Origin: Gillisella vitis
Lineage (GTDB): Bacteria; Pseudomonadota; Alphaproteobacteria; Rhizobiales; Rhizobiaceae
DNA: 64,000 bases
NCBI RefSeq assembly: GCF_001541345.2
Contig: NZ_LMVL02000007.1
Coordinates: 1 to 64,000 of the forward strand
Direction: 5' to 3'
Part shown: positions 53,097 to 63,236 of the stretch, piece after piece
How positions within the stretch are numbered: position 1 is the first letter of the stretch
How the letters are laid out: the number at the start of each line of letters is the position of its first letter
Notes under the pieces: generated by a model
Database searches by the model: none
Told to the model about the DNA's origin: nothing
What the model saw: the letters and a program-made list of their open reading frames with translations, nothing else
Position numbers and translations under genes: made by a program

Positions 53097-53850
53097 TTAG
53101 AGAAACATCGCCAACGCGTTGCGAATTTGAGGACCGTCGATATTGTCTGGGAGCAGTATATCAGAAGGGCGAGTGGCATCGGTGAGCGCACGAAATATTT
53201 GGTCGTGGATCCCAATCCCTTCCGGTATTCTAATCTTAGGACGGTCAATCATATAGTCCGGAATATCACCCCGGAATGCTTCGCGGAGTACGAACTTCTC
53301 AACGCCGGTCCTGACCTTCAAATCGAAGGGGAAAGCCATGGCGAACTCGATAAGCCATCGATCTAGGAATGGGAACCGGCACTGGATCGAGCTTGCCATA
53401 CTGCTGCGATCGGTACGCTGAAGATCCGTACGGAAGAGATTATTCAGCCTGTAGGTCGAGAGAGCGTAGGGATCTTTGGCCGTTTTGAATAGACCATATC
53501 GCGCAAAAATCTCATCGCTTCCATCTCCCGACAGCGCAATCTTAAAGCCATTCGCCCGGACCCCGGCATAAACGGATGCCATTTGTTAGCATATCCGAGA
53601 TGTCGACGGGCTCGAAGAACTCTCCGCTGAAGATTGAATTGCGAATGTTGCGTTTGTTCTGTCCACTTTGAAATTCCGTCACGATATGCGGAATGCCGCG
53701 CTCGGCGCAAAAACGCCGCGCATATTCCAGATCTGTGGAATTTTGAGTGCTGATCGGAAACGCTGTGACGTCCCGATGATATTTTGCGGCCAGATGGAGC
53801 ACGATTGTGCCGTCGAGGCCGCCCGAGAAGATCAGTCAGTCTGGAATGTG
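53097..53850 (-). pseudogene. Asparagine-synthase-like PP-loop domain, frameshifted relic
   Basis: Reading leftward, the pyrophosphatase loop FSGGLDGTIVLHLAAKYH (near 53840-53790) is followed by ERGIPHIVTEFQSGQNKRN and DISDMLTNG. At about 53580 the frame shifts to MASVYAGVRANGFKIALSGD and GSDEIFARYGLF, and it continues through FPFLDRWLIEFAMAFPFDLK to 53097. These are the synthetase part of class B asparagine synthetases. The glutaminase domain is absent and the upstream segment shows no start. It is a dead fragment, possibly from a peptide- or polysaccharide-modifying asparagine-synthase homologue. Confidence 0.8.
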
Positions 53851-54042
53851 ATTTGGACACCTTTGGGAAGATCAAAACCTTAAATCGTCACTACGCCCTA
53901 AGGACAAATGCCGTTTTCGCGTGTCTCGCCGCCCACCGTTAATCAGTCTTCAAGCGATCTGATCCACCATAGTAAATCGTGCAAGTTGCTTTTGCCGGTC
54001 TTCCATAGTCCTGCGTTTTGATGATGGAGCTGATAGATATTG

Positions 54043-56307
54043 ATGACCAGGGATTCCGCGCATGCAATACCGGTTGCTGTGTTATCCCCGTTGCGCAATC
54101 GGCCGCGCATCCAGAAATTGTCGCTTGTTGTTCGCCAGTGGCGGCGGTCGCTTGGGGCGAAAATCACCCTCGTGCTTCTGGTTGGTGTAATCTTTGCCTA
54201 TGGCGTCGGAGCGATGCTTGGTCTGACAATGTTCGTGTCCGCCGCCCGTGAACAACGCGAGACCCAAGCGAAAATCAACATACAGATCGCCAGCGCCGCA
54301 CTCCGTAGCGTCTATACTTACGTTTCAGCCACTGTCGATGCCAATGGCCGGATCGCCCGCATCGTCTCCTCCCAACCTGTCGGTGACGATGCGTCCGTTC
54401 TGTTGACAGGCTTCAGCCCCGTTGACGTACTGGCATCCATTTCAGCGCAGACCACGAACAATGCGTGGCTGTTCAGCTATGACAGCCAGACAAAGACGTT
54501 CCTTCCCATTGCCTCGTCATTCACCGGCACCGAAAACCCTGAAAACATTACCGTTACGGGAGACATTTTCTCGAAGCTGGCCGATGACCAACAGCTGACA
54601 ACAGGCTTTGCCTCGATTGGCGGGACGATGCACTACGTCGGCTTGCTGCCTATATCCGACGGCGCCGGCCGACTGATGGGAGCGGTTGCCACGAGCATCG
54701 GCAGGGCAGACGAGCTTCGTCGCGCTCAGGAAGCTCTCATTCGTAATTCCCTTATCGTGTTTTTCGGCATTCTCTGCCTGACAGGCTTTACCGTGACCTC
54801 CATTGCGCGTCGCCTTTTTAAACCGTTCCCCCAGCTCGTCCACGCGACTTTGCGGGTAGCCCGCGAAGACACCGATATCGTGACGCCCTTTCAAAATCGC
54901 GCAGATGAGATCGGCGACCTTGCGGTTGCGATTGAAACCTTGCGGGAGGCGGTTGTGGAGCGCGCACGCCTGCGCGAGATCCGAGACATGGCGATACAAA
55001 TGGAGCATATGGCTCACCACGACGCCCTAACCGGCCTGCCGAACCGCGCTTTGCTGATGAAACGTCTCGACGATGCTGTAGCAAGGTGTTCTGCCATGCA
55101 AGGCGGATCTAATATTCTTCTTCTCGATCTGGACCGGTTCAAAGCCGTCAACGACACGCTTGGCCATGGCGCTGGCGATGCGCTTTTGATTGAGACTGCA
55201 GACCGTATCCGGTCCTTGATCGAGGTCGATGACGTCGCGGCTCGTCTTGGCGGCGACGAGTTTGCGATAATTCAGCGGGTAAGGGCTAACTATCGCCCGG
55301 AAGCAGAAGCTCTTGCCAAGCAGTTGATCGAAAGTCTCTCGCAGCCGCTTGCGATCGGCAACCAACAGGTAAAAATCGGGACCAGCATCGGCATCGCCTC
55401 CATGCCTGTCCACGGGGTGTCCGCAGACCAGGTTCTGCAAAATGCCGACCTCGGGCTTTACCGCGCCAAGTCCAAAGGGCGCGGCACATTTGCCTTCTTC
55501 GAGGAGGGCATGGACATGGCTGTTCAAGGGCAGCATGCCTTAGCAATCGAACTTCGAACCGCGATACAAAAGCAGGAGTTCGAGCTGCACTTTCAGCCCA
55601 TCGTCGACTTCAGCAGTGGGGCCACCTGTGCATTCGAGGCATTGATCCGCTGGCGCCATCCCAAGTTAGGGCTGGTTGCGCCGGACCGATTTATCTCCTT
55701 GGCGGAGGAGACGGGTTCCATAACCGAACTGGGAAATTGGGTTCTGCAAACTGCTTGTGCCGAGGCGATGAGGTGGGAGAAGCATATTAAGGTGGCAGTC
55801 AATATTTCCGCCCTCCAGTTGCGCGAGCCGGATTTCGCACCAGACGTCCTCAGGATGCTGAGCGTGTCCGGGTTGGAACCAGAGCGCTTGGAACTTGAAG
55901 TGACTGAAAGCCTCGTCCTGGAAGATGAAGTCAGTATAGCCGCATTGACTGCCTTGGCTAAGGCCGGAGTTTCCATCGTCCTCGACGATTTCGGGACAGG
56001 TTATGCATCGCTCATCTCGCTTCTGCGCGTGCCGTTCAAGAAATTAAAGATCGACCGCGCCTTCGTCTCCGGGTTGCCACACGACGCTCCGTCGGCGACA
56101 GTCGTCGCAGCGGTCATTGCCTTGACGCGGCAATTAGACATCACAGTGACTGCCGAAGGGGTGGAAAACGAGGCCCAGGCTGAAATCCTCAGGCTCTCCG
56201 GCTGCACGCAAGGGCAGGGATACCACTTCGGCCGACCGTCTCCTTCTGTCGTTCCCGGCATCCATAGCAGCGAAACACGTCCGGATTCGCGGTCAAAAAT
56301 TTCATAG
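54043..56307 (+). CDS. Membrane GGDEF-EAL protein with periplasmic sensor
   Basis: The protein has about 754 residues. Membrane segments lie at about 40-63 and 235-256 and enclose a 170-residue periplasmic domain of Cache-like character (YTYVSATVDANGRIARIVSS ... LPISDGAGRLMGAVATSIG). A HAMP domain follows (about 257-310), then GGDEF with RLGGDEFAI at about 402 and DLDRFKAVNDTLGH. An EAL domain completes it, with EALIRW at 531, NISALQL, ESLVLED and DDFGTGYASL. All catalytic motifs look complete, so it may make and degrade cyclic di-GMP. Start ATG 54043 (TTG 54040 adjacent). It precedes two binding-protein genes by 19 bases, which implies a shared sensing function. Confidence 0.93.
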   Translation: MTRDSAHAIPVAVLSPLRNRPRIQKLSLVVRQWRRSLGAKITLVLLVGVIFAYGVGAMLGLTMFVSAAREQRETQAKINIQIASAALRSVYTYVSATVDANGRIARIVSSQPVGDDASVLLTGFSPVDVLASISAQTTNNAWLFSYDSQTKTFLPIASSFTGTENPENITVTGDIFSKLADDQQLTTGFASIGGTMHYVGLLPISDGAGRLMGAVATSIGRADELRRAQEALIRNSLIVFFGILCLTGFTVTSIARRLFKPFPQLVHATLRVAREDTDIVTPFQNRADEIGDLAVAIETLREAVVERARLREIRDMAIQMEHMAHHDALTGLPNRALLMKRLDDAVARCSAMQGGSNILLLDLDRFKAVNDTLGHGAGDALLIETADRIRSLIEVDDVAARLGGDEFAIIQRVRANYRPEAEALAKQLIESLSQPLAIGNQQVKIGTSIGIASMPVHGVSADQVLQNADLGLYRAKSKGRGTFAFFEEGMDMAVQGQHALAIELRTAIQKQEFELHFQPIVDFSSGATCAFEALIRWRHPKLGLVAPDRFISLAEETGSITELGNWVLQTACAEAMRWEKHIKVAVNISALQLREPDFAPDVLRMLSVSGLEPERLELEVTESLVLEDEVSIAALTALAKAGVSIVLDDFGTGYASLISLLRVPFKKLKIDRAFVSGLPHDAPSATVVAAVIALTRQLDITVTAEGVENEAQAEILRLSGCTQGQGYHFGRPSPSVVPGIHSSETRPDSRSKIS

Positions 56308-56326
56308 GAAAAAGCGAGGATTTTGC

Positions 56327-57220
56327 ATGCGCAGCATTGGTACCGCACTGACCGCCCTGACACTTGCTTGCGTGGCAACTGCTAACGCGCTGGCTGGCGA
56401 AGCCACGCTCGACAAGATCGCAAGGAGCGGTGTCATTACTTTAGGCTATCGCCAGACCGAACCTCCGTTTTCGTACAAGACGCCGTCCGGAGACATCATC
56501 GGGTTCTCGATGGACCTTTGCCAGCATGTTGCGGCGGATATTGGCAAGCACCTCAAACGAGAAGATCTCAAATTAGAATATGTTCTTGCAACGCCGGCGA
56601 CACGTTTCATCCTCGTCAAGAACGGGACGATCGATATCGAGTGCGCGGCAACCACCAACAATGCCGAACGGCGCAAAACAGTTGAATTTTCCTATCCTGA
56701 CTTTCTGACCGCTACCCAGTTTGTGACGCGCCGAAGCGACAGCATCACGTCAATCGAGGATCTTACCGGTCGAACAGTGACGTCGGCGTCGGGTACGGTG
56801 AATATCGATCAACTCAATACTATCAACCGTGAGAAGAAGCTCAGCATAGCGGTGATAGCGACCAAGACCAATGAGGAGGCCTTCAATCTGGTCGTGTCCG
56901 AGCGGGCGCATGCTTTCGTGATGGACGGTATCCTACTTGCTGCCATGATCGCCCAGTCGGATGATCCGTCAAAATATTTGCTGTCCGAGGATATGCTGAG
57001 CAAGCCAGAGCCTTACGGCCTGATGCTTCGGAAAGACGACGAGGCGTTCAAAACGGTCGTCAACGACAGTCTGCGTAAACTGTTCATGAGCCCTGAGATG
57101 GATGCTATCTACGCGAAATGGTTCACATCACCGATCCCGCCGTCGGGCATGAACCTCAATCTTCCGATGTCTGGGGTCCTGAAGAAGGCTTATGCTGATC
57201 CAGTGGAGTATAAGGATTGA
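56327..57220 (+). CDS. Periplasmic amino-acid-binding protein (GltI-like), orphan 1
   Basis: This 297-aa protein has a signal peptide ending near NALAGE and then the family-3 solute-binding fold: LDKIARSGVITLGYRQTEPP, GFSMDLCQHVAADI, TIDIECAATTNNAERRK and DLTGRTVTSASGT. The TNNAERRK segment is typical of glutamate/aspartate-binding GltI proteins. No permease or ATPase gene follows; instead a paralogue comes 31 bases later and a GGDEF-EAL gene lies just before. The simplest reading is that it presents glutamate or a related amino acid to the periplasmic domain of that protein. Uptake with a distant transporter is possible. Confidence 0.92.
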   Translation: MRSIGTALTALTLACVATANALAGEATLDKIARSGVITLGYRQTEPPFSYKTPSGDIIGFSMDLCQHVAADIGKHLKREDLKLEYVLATPATRFILVKNGTIDIECAATTNNAERRKTVEFSYPDFLTATQFVTRRSDSITSIEDLTGRTVTSASGTVNIDQLNTINREKKLSIAVIATKTNEEAFNLVVSERAHAFVMDGILLAAMIAQSDDPSKYLLSEDMLSKPEPYGLMLRKDDEAFKTVVNDSLRKLFMSPEMDAIYAKWFTSPIPPSGMNLNLPMSGVLKKAYADPVEYKD

Positions 57221-57251
57221 CGTCTTTTCTACTTTGAGGGGGACATTGAAT

Positions 57252-58151
57252 ATGTTGAAGACGAGACGCCTGAGACTTCTGTTGGTATTCGTTCTGGTTG
57301 CTTTTACCGGAAAGGGGGCTTTTGCAGAAAATTCTCCGATACTCGATAGAATTCTGCAAACCGGGATCATCCGGATAGGATATTCGACAGATGACGCACC
57401 TTTCTCGTTTCTGGACGCGTCTGGTAAGCCGATCGGTTACTCGATCGATTTATGTTTGCGAATTGTCGACAGCTTGAGGCAAAAGTATACTCGGCCAGAC
57501 CTGAAGATCGAATACGAGCCACGCTCAGCGGCGAACCGGTTTGCAAAGGTCATGGACGGGACGATTGATATCGAGTGTGTTTCGACCACGAACACCGCCG
57601 AACGTCGAAAGAGCGTGGCATTTTCCTATGCTCATTTTTTGACGGCGACCCAGTTCGTTTCTCTCAAGGCGAGTAACCTACATAGAATTGAAGATCTCGC
57701 TGGTCGAACGGTGACTTCGCCGGTGGCCACAAACAATATCGGTTATCTCAATAGCATCAACCGCAGCCGAAATCTCCACATCGCGGTTGTGCCAAGTAGC
57801 GACCAGCCGACCGCTTTTGCGATGGTGACCGAGGGGAGGGCATCGGCCTATGTCATGGATAGCATTCTGCTGGCAGTAACCATAGCAAACTCCGGAGCTC
57901 CGGAGAAATATAACCTTTCAGACGACTCTCTCATGGCTCCGGAACCCTACGGCCTGATGTTCAGGAAGGGCGACAATACTTTCAGGGAAGATGTCAACGC
58001 GGCATTGCGTCAGATTTTCCAAGGAGATGAAATCAAGGACACGTACGATCGCTGGTTCATGTCACCAATTCCACCCAACGGAATCAATCTCAATTTCCCG
58101 ATGTCGTCGGCCCTGCGAACGATCCTGCATAACCCCGCCGATCAACAGTAA
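57252..58151 (+). CDS. Periplasmic amino-acid-binding protein (GltI-like), orphan 2
   Basis: This 299-aa protein starts at ATG 57252 with the signal peptide MLKTRRLRLLLVFVLVAFTG and AFAEN. It shares the same fold with its neighbour: LDRILQTGIIRIGYSTDDAP, GYSIDLCLRIVDSL, TIDIECVSTTNTAERRK, DLAGRTVTSP and a near-identical end (SPIPPNGINLNFPMS). It is diverged throughout, so the duplication is not recent. Differences in the central lobe (NIGYLNSINRSRNLH) suggest another ligand preference. With the preceding gene and the GGDEF-EAL gene it makes a three-gene operon lacking transport components. Confidence 0.9.
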   Translation: MLKTRRLRLLLVFVLVAFTGKGAFAENSPILDRILQTGIIRIGYSTDDAPFSFLDASGKPIGYSIDLCLRIVDSLRQKYTRPDLKIEYEPRSAANRFAKVMDGTIDIECVSTTNTAERRKSVAFSYAHFLTATQFVSLKASNLHRIEDLAGRTVTSPVATNNIGYLNSINRSRNLHIAVVPSSDQPTAFAMVTEGRASAYVMDSILLAVTIANSGAPEKYNLSDDSLMAPEPYGLMFRKGDNTFREDVNAALRQIFQGDEIKDTYDRWFMSPIPPNGINLNFPMSSALRTILHNPADQQ

Positions 58152-58965
58152 TACCGGATTTCGCTGATCGCCACCTGGGGTCAGGACGTATTAATCTTTG
58201 AGTTGACTTCAAGGAGATGATTCAAGGTTGCAGGAGGATACTGCCTTGTCTCACTTGCTGATGATGACTTCGGAACAGATGCGCCGGATTGAGCCTTATT
58301 TCCCGTTGTCGCACGGGGTGCCGCGAGTAGCGATCGACGGGTTTTGAGCGGCACCCTGTTCGTGATCCGCAATGGCCTTCGATGGGGGGATGCCCCTGCA
58401 GACTATGGCCCGCACAAAACCATCTACAATCGCTTCATCCGGTGGATCCGGCCTGGTGTGTTCAATCGCATCCTTGCATAACTGGCAGCTCAAGGCGGGG
58501 AACCAGACAATCTGATGATCGATGCAACCCATCTTAAAGCGAATCGCACCGCTGCCAGTCTGCTTAAAAGGGGCTCTACCCCGATGTATCGGACGCAGCC
58601 GTGGCGGACTGATCACCAAGCTGCAAGTAGTCTGCGGCGGCCATGGCCGCCACGTCTGTTACATCTAAGCGAACGGCAGGCAAACAATCACAAAACCGCT
58701 GCAGCCGTAGTCCATGACTTTCCAAAAAACCCACACCTTGCTCGCCGATAGGGGGCCCAAAGTCATAAGGGATTTTAAGAGCGTCTTCTGGCCATGGAGT
58801 GTTATCTTCCAGCTGCTCAGACTTATCGCTCCGGGGTTTATGGCAGGTGATCGCGCGTGGCGGTCTTTTCCAGTTGACACCCACAATGGCATGCTCTTCA
58901 CAGGAACGATCATTTCTAATCGCTTGCTGATCCCTTCCCGCCCACCCTGAAAACGAGAATCACCT
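58152..58965. pseudogene. IS5-family relic (58245-58760) and kinase upstream region
   Basis: Plus-strand fragments in several frames spell an IS5 (IS427-like) transposase: MMTSEQMRRIEPYFPLSHGV, PHKTIYNRFIRWIRPGVFNR, MIDATHLKANRTAASLLKRG and a trace of LLADRG. Stops and shifts are frequent, and the C-terminal part is missing. The remaining 200 bases before 58966 probably carry the promoter of the kinase operon; no clear hexamers were chosen. Confidence 0.7.
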
Positions 58966-61900
58966 ATGAAGAAAAGCGCTGCGCCCGATCCGTCACGCCG
59001 AAACCTCGGTCTCGATCCCGGCGTTGCCCTTGGCCTTTTAGGCGCGATAATCTTCTTCCTAATCAGCGGGTTTGTTGCCAATTTCAACCTGCAGGCTTTG
59101 CGCGATGGCAATGAGAAGGTTGTCCAGACGCATGTCGCCATCGTCGCGCTGGACGAGCTGCTTTCTCATCTGCAGGATGCTGAAACCGGACAGCGGGGTT
59201 TCCTGCTGACCAATAACGAAAGTTATCTGGCACCCTACAATGCGGCGCTACGAGCAATCCCGACGCAACTCGATAAAATCGCGCAGTTAAGTGGGTCCAA
59301 TATCGGACAGAGCCCGCGACTGACTGCGCTCCGGCAACATGTCGATGGCAAACTTTCCGAACTTAACGAGACGATCGAACTTCGCCGCACGGCAGGGCTG
59401 GAGGCGGCACTTGCCGTCGTCAACTCCGACCGCGGGAAGCTCGAGATGGATGCTATCCGCGCTCAAATCTCCGCCTTGGCGCAGGGACAAACAGAGGTTC
59501 GGGTGCAGCGGCTCGCCGAAATGAACGCTGCACAGCAGAGAGCACTTCTCAGTACGCTTCTAGCGGGGCTGCTCGGCATCGGACTAACAGTGGCGATTGG
59601 CTTGTTGATGCGCAGGGCCACTATGGCTCGGAGACGAGAAGAATGGCTTCAGTCCGGAGAAGTCGGCTTGTCCGGCGCTTTGTTGGGCGATCAACCGATG
59701 GAACAGCTCGGCAATAGCATCCTCGACTTCCTGACGCGCTATGTCGGCGCTGTCGCGGGAGCCGTATTCACCGGCGCCGGCGATCACTATCAGCGCGCTG
59801 CCGTCTACGGCATTCCGGATGACGCTAGCGTCCCGATGCGGTTCAAAGCCAGAGAAGGTCTTTTGGGGCAAGCTGCTGCTGAAGGTAGAGCAATGATGGT
59901 GGGCGAGGTGCCAGATGGCTATCTCGCCTTCGGCTCCGCTCTTGGACGGGATAAGCCGAAGCATCTGGTCATCCTGCCGGGACGCGTCGACGGCACTGTC
60001 AATTCCGTCATCGAGCTGGGCTTTCTGCGTCCGATCGACGAACGCATCGTCACGCTCCTGGAACGCGCTTCGGAAGCCGTCGCCATCGCCGTGCGGTCCG
60101 GAATTTATCGCAGTGAGCTTCAGAATCTGCTCGAAGAAACGCAACGTCAGTCGGAGGAGCTGCAGACCCAGAGCGAGGAGCTGCGCGTATCGAATGAAGA
60201 GCTGGAGGAGCAGGGCCGGGCGCTGAAGGAGTCGCAGGCGCGCCTTGAACAGCAACAGGTTGAACTTGAGCAGACAAATTCACAGCTCGAAGAGCAAGCC
60301 CAAGCGCTGGAGGTTCATAAGGATGATCTTGAACGGTCAAACGCTTCTGTTCAGCTCAAGGCGCGGGAGCTTGAGCAAGCAAGCCGATACAAGTCTGACT
60401 TCCTCGCCAACATGTCGCACGAACTGCGCACGCCGCTCAATTCCTCGCTGATCCTTGCGAAGCTGCTCGCCGACAACCCGAACGAAAATCTCACCGCCGA
60501 GCAGGTCAAGTTCGCACAGACGATCCAGTCTTCAGGCAACGATCTTCTGAACCTGATCAACGATATTCTCGATCTGTCCAAGATCGAAGCTGGCCATGTC
60601 GACATACGGCCCGAAGTGGTAACGGTCGAGCAACTGGCCGGCAACCTGCGGCAAGTCTTTCAACCCTTGGCAGCCGACAAGAAGCTTGATTTTTCGGTCG
60701 AGATTGGCCCCGATTGCCCCGCGACCATCGAGACCGATCAGCAGCGCCTCGAACAGGTGCTGAAGAACCTCCTTTCCAACGCCATCAAATTCACGGAAGC
60801 CGGCCGGGTAAGACTGTCGATCCGATCGGTTTCCGACGGTCAGGTTGCCTTCTCCGTGTCAGACACTGGCATTGGCATCGCCAAGGAGCAGCAGCGAAGC
60901 GTTTTCGAGGCGTTCCACCAGGCTGACGGCACGATCAGTCGAAAGTATGGGGGCACCGGTCTGGGACTGTCGATTTCCCGTGAGCTCGTGCGCCTCCTGG
61001 GCGGCTCTCTCGGACTGGAAAGCCAGCCGGGCGAGGGCAGTACCTTCACGCTCGCCATTCCGCCAGCCTACGATCCAGCCAAAGTCGCACCGCGCGACGC
61101 GCCCCCAAGCGCTGCCGTTGAGTCGGAGCGGCCGTCGTCGGAACTGGCCCGACCGGTAACCCCAAGACCAGCGTCGAAGGTCGAGGATGATCGTGATACA
61201 TTGACCGACGCGAAACGCGTGCTTTTGGTCATCGAAGACGACGCATCATTTGCTGGCATCGTCCGTGATCTGTCTCGTGAGATGGGATTCCGCTCTCTGG
61301 TCGCTGGAACGGCCGAGGAAGCCTTGAACCTCGCCAAGGAATATATGCCGAGCGCGATCATCCTCGATGTCGGTCTACCGGATCAGTCCGGGCTTGCCGT
61401 CCTCGACCGGCTCAAGCACGATGTGCAGACGCGCCATATCCCAATTCACATTGTCTCGGGCAGCGATCATGCGGAGACCGCTCTGTCGCTTGGCGCAGTC
61501 GGATACGCCGTCAAGCCCGTCATGCGCGAGCAACTGGTCGAAGTGCTGGAGAAGCTCGAGTTCAAGCTGTCCCAGGGCGTACATCGGATCCTCATCGTCG
61601 AGGACGACCCGGTGCAGCGCGATGCCGTTGCAAGGTTGCTGAGTTCTGGCGATGTCGAGACTGTCACCGCCAGCACCGCCGCCGAATGCCTGGAACTGCT
61701 CAAGCAGCAGACCTTCGACTGCATGGTGCTGGATCTATCCTTGCCGGACGCCTCCGGCTATTCCCTGCTTGAAACGCTGAGCCGCGAGAGCGCCTACGCG
61801 TTTCCACCCGTTATCGTCTACACTGGACGCGACCTTTCGGCCGACGACGAACAACGTCTTCGCCGCTATTCAAAATCGATCATCATCAAGGGAGCAAAGT

Positions 61901-62400
61901 CGCCCGAGCGCCTGCTCGACGAGGTGAGCCTGTTCCTTCACAAGGTGATTTCCGAACTGCCGGACGAACAGCAGAAAATGATCCGCAAGGCCCAGAACAG
62001 GGATTCGCTTCTTGAAGGCCGCCGCGTTCTCGTCGTGGAAGATGACGTCCGCAATGTCTATGCCCTCACCAACATCCTTGAGCCCCGCGGTGTTGTCATT
62101 CAGATTGCGCGTAACGGCCAAGAGGCACTTGATGCTCTCCAGACCGCATCGTCGGCGGCAAGCGCGGCGATCGATCTTGTGCTCATGGACGTCATGATGC
62201 CCGTCATGGACGGCCTCACCGCCACGCGAGAGATTCGTAAAAATCCGGCATGGAAGAAGCTGCCAATCATCACGCTGACTGCCAAGGCCATGCCCGATGA
62301 TCAACAGCGTTGCATCGATGCCGGCGCCAACGACTATATGGCAAAACCATTGGATGTCGAAAAACTATTGTCGCTCGTCCGTGTGTGGATGCCGAAATGA
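58966..62400 (+). CDS. CHASE3-GAF hybrid histidine kinase with three receiver domains
   Basis: This 1144-aa protein has membrane segments at about 19-42 and 195-215 that bracket a CHASE3 domain (LLSHLQDAETGQRGFLLTNN). A GAF domain (about 235-375) and a long coiled coil rich in EEL repeats follow. HisKA has the phospho-histidine in FLANMSHELRTPLN and HATPase has LLSNAIKFTEAG and GTGLGLSI. Three receivers follow, with aspartates in ILDVGLPDQSG, VLDLSLPDASG and LMDVMMPVMDG. The architecture is that of sensors feeding stress or development phosphorelays. It overlaps cheR by ATGA, so kinase, CheR and CheB are co-translated. The last receiver probably docks with or outputs to the operon's partner proteins. 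Confidence 0.95.
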   Translation: MKKSAAPDPSRRNLGLDPGVALGLLGAIIFFLISGFVANFNLQALRDGNEKVVQTHVAIVALDELLSHLQDAETGQRGFLLTNNESYLAPYNAALRAIPTQLDKIAQLSGSNIGQSPRLTALRQHVDGKLSELNETIELRRTAGLEAALAVVNSDRGKLEMDAIRAQISALAQGQTEVRVQRLAEMNAAQQRALLSTLLAGLLGIGLTVAIGLLMRRATMARRREEWLQSGEVGLSGALLGDQPMEQLGNSILDFLTRYVGAVAGAVFTGAGDHYQRAAVYGIPDDASVPMRFKAREGLLGQAAAEGRAMMVGEVPDGYLAFGSALGRDKPKHLVILPGRVDGTVNSVIELGFLRPIDERIVTLLERASEAVAIAVRSGIYRSELQNLLEETQRQSEELQTQSEELRVSNEELEEQGRALKESQARLEQQQVELEQTNSQLEEQAQALEVHKDDLERSNASVQLKARELEQASRYKSDFLANMSHELRTPLNSSLILAKLLADNPNENLTAEQVKFAQTIQSSGNDLLNLINDILDLSKIEAGHVDIRPEVVTVEQLAGNLRQVFQPLAADKKLDFSVEIGPDCPATIETDQQRLEQVLKNLLSNAIKFTEAGRVRLSIRSVSDGQVAFSVSDTGIGIAKEQQRSVFEAFHQADGTISRKYGGTGLGLSISRELVRLLGGSLGLESQPGEGSTFTLAIPPAYDPAKVAPRDAPPSAAVESERPSSELARPVTPRPASKVEDDRDTLTDAKRVLLVIEDDASFAGIVRDLSREMGFRSLVAGTAEEALNLAKEYMPSAIILDVGLPDQSGLAVLDRLKHDVQTRHIPIHIVSGSDHAETALSLGAVGYAVKPVMREQLVEVLEKLEFKLSQGVHRILIVEDDPVQRDAVARLLSSGDVETVTASTAAECLELLKQQTFDCMVLDLSLPDASGYSLLETLSRESAYAFPPVIVYTGRDLSADDEQRLRRYSKSIIIKGAKSPERLLDEVSLFLHKVISELPDEQQKMIRKAQNRDSLLEGRRVLVVEDDVRNVYALTNILEPRGVVIQIARNGQEALDALQTASSAASAAIDLVLMDVMMPVMDGLTATREIRKNPAWKKLPIITLTAKAMPDDQQRCIDAGANDYMAKPLDVEKLLSLVRVWMPK

Positions 62401-63236
62401 GCGAGACGCCCGCGCCGGAAAAGATCGAAGACATCGAGATCCGCCTCCTGCTGGAGGCCTTGTTCCTCAAATACCACTACGACTTCCGCAACTACGCGAT
62501 GGCCTCGATAAAGCGACGCCTCAAGCAGGCTCGCCAACAGCTTGGGTTCGAGACCTTTTCGGCAATGCAGGAAAGTCTGCTCCACGATCCCGGTATGTTG
62601 CCGAAGCTCCTACGGTATCTTACCGTCCAGGTCAGCGAGATGTTTCGCGATCCGAGCTATTTCAAGGCGATCCGGGAGAAGGTGGTGCCGCATCTGCGAA
62701 CCTATCCTTCGCTCAAGGTTTGGGTTGCCGGATGCAGCGAAGGTGAGGAGTTGTACTCGCTGGTTATCCTGTTTCGCGAGGAGGGCCTGGAAGACCGCAC
62801 GCTGTTTTACGCAACCGATATCAATCAGGAGGCACTGCAGTCGGCCGAGGCAGGTATCTATGCTTTGGAGCGGGTTCAACTTTTTACCGAGAACCACCGA
62901 AAGTCCGGGGGGAAATCCTCTCTGTCCGATTACTACCAAGCCGCCTATGGCAGCGTGGTCTTCGACAGCACCCTGCGCCGCAACGTCCTGTTTTCGGATC
63001 ACAGCCTCGTCACCGATGCTGTGTTTGCCGAGATGCAGCTGATCTCCTGCCGGAATGTCATGATCTACTTCGATCGTCCCTTGCAGGACCGAGCGCTTGG
63101 ACTGTTCAAGGATTCTCTCGCTCGCAAGGGTTTCCTCGGCCTTGGCTCCAAGGAGAGTCTCCGCTTTTCGAACCAAGGTGGTTCTTTCTCGGACTTTGTG
63201 CGAGAGGAGAAAATCTATCAGAGGCGGGGTGAATGA
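62397..63236 (+). CDS. cheR: CheR-type protein-glutamate methyltransferase
   Basis: This 279-aa protein has the CheR N-terminal helices (LLLEALFLKYHYDFRNYAM ... RRLKQARQQLG). The SAM-binding methyltransferase domain follows, with VWVAGCSEGEELYSLVI, FYATDINQEAL and CRNVMIYFDRPLQ. It starts in the ATGA overlap with the kinase stop; the open frame upstream to 62310 is not used. No TPR extension is present. It should methylate a receptor or, as in related operons, a kinase coiled coil. No cheA or cheW is in the operon. Confidence 0.93.
   Translation: MSETPAPEKIEDIEIRLLLEALFLKYHYDFRNYAMASIKRRLKQARQQLGFETFSAMQESLLHDPGMLPKLLRYLTVQVSEMFRDPSYFKAIREKVVPHLRTYPSLKVWVAGCSEGEELYSLVILFREEGLEDRTLFYATDINQEALQSAEAGIYALERVQLFTENHRKSGGKSSLSDYYQAAYGSVVFDSTLRRNVLFSDHSLVTDAVFAEMQLISCRNVMIYFDRPLQDRALGLFKDSLARKGFLGLGSKESLRFSNQGGSFSDFVREEKIYQRRGE

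Noticed and set aside
54018..54251. Small plus-strand frame overlapping the GGDEF-EAL start
   Set aside because: It runs out of frame through the sensor protein's N-terminus and has no independent support.
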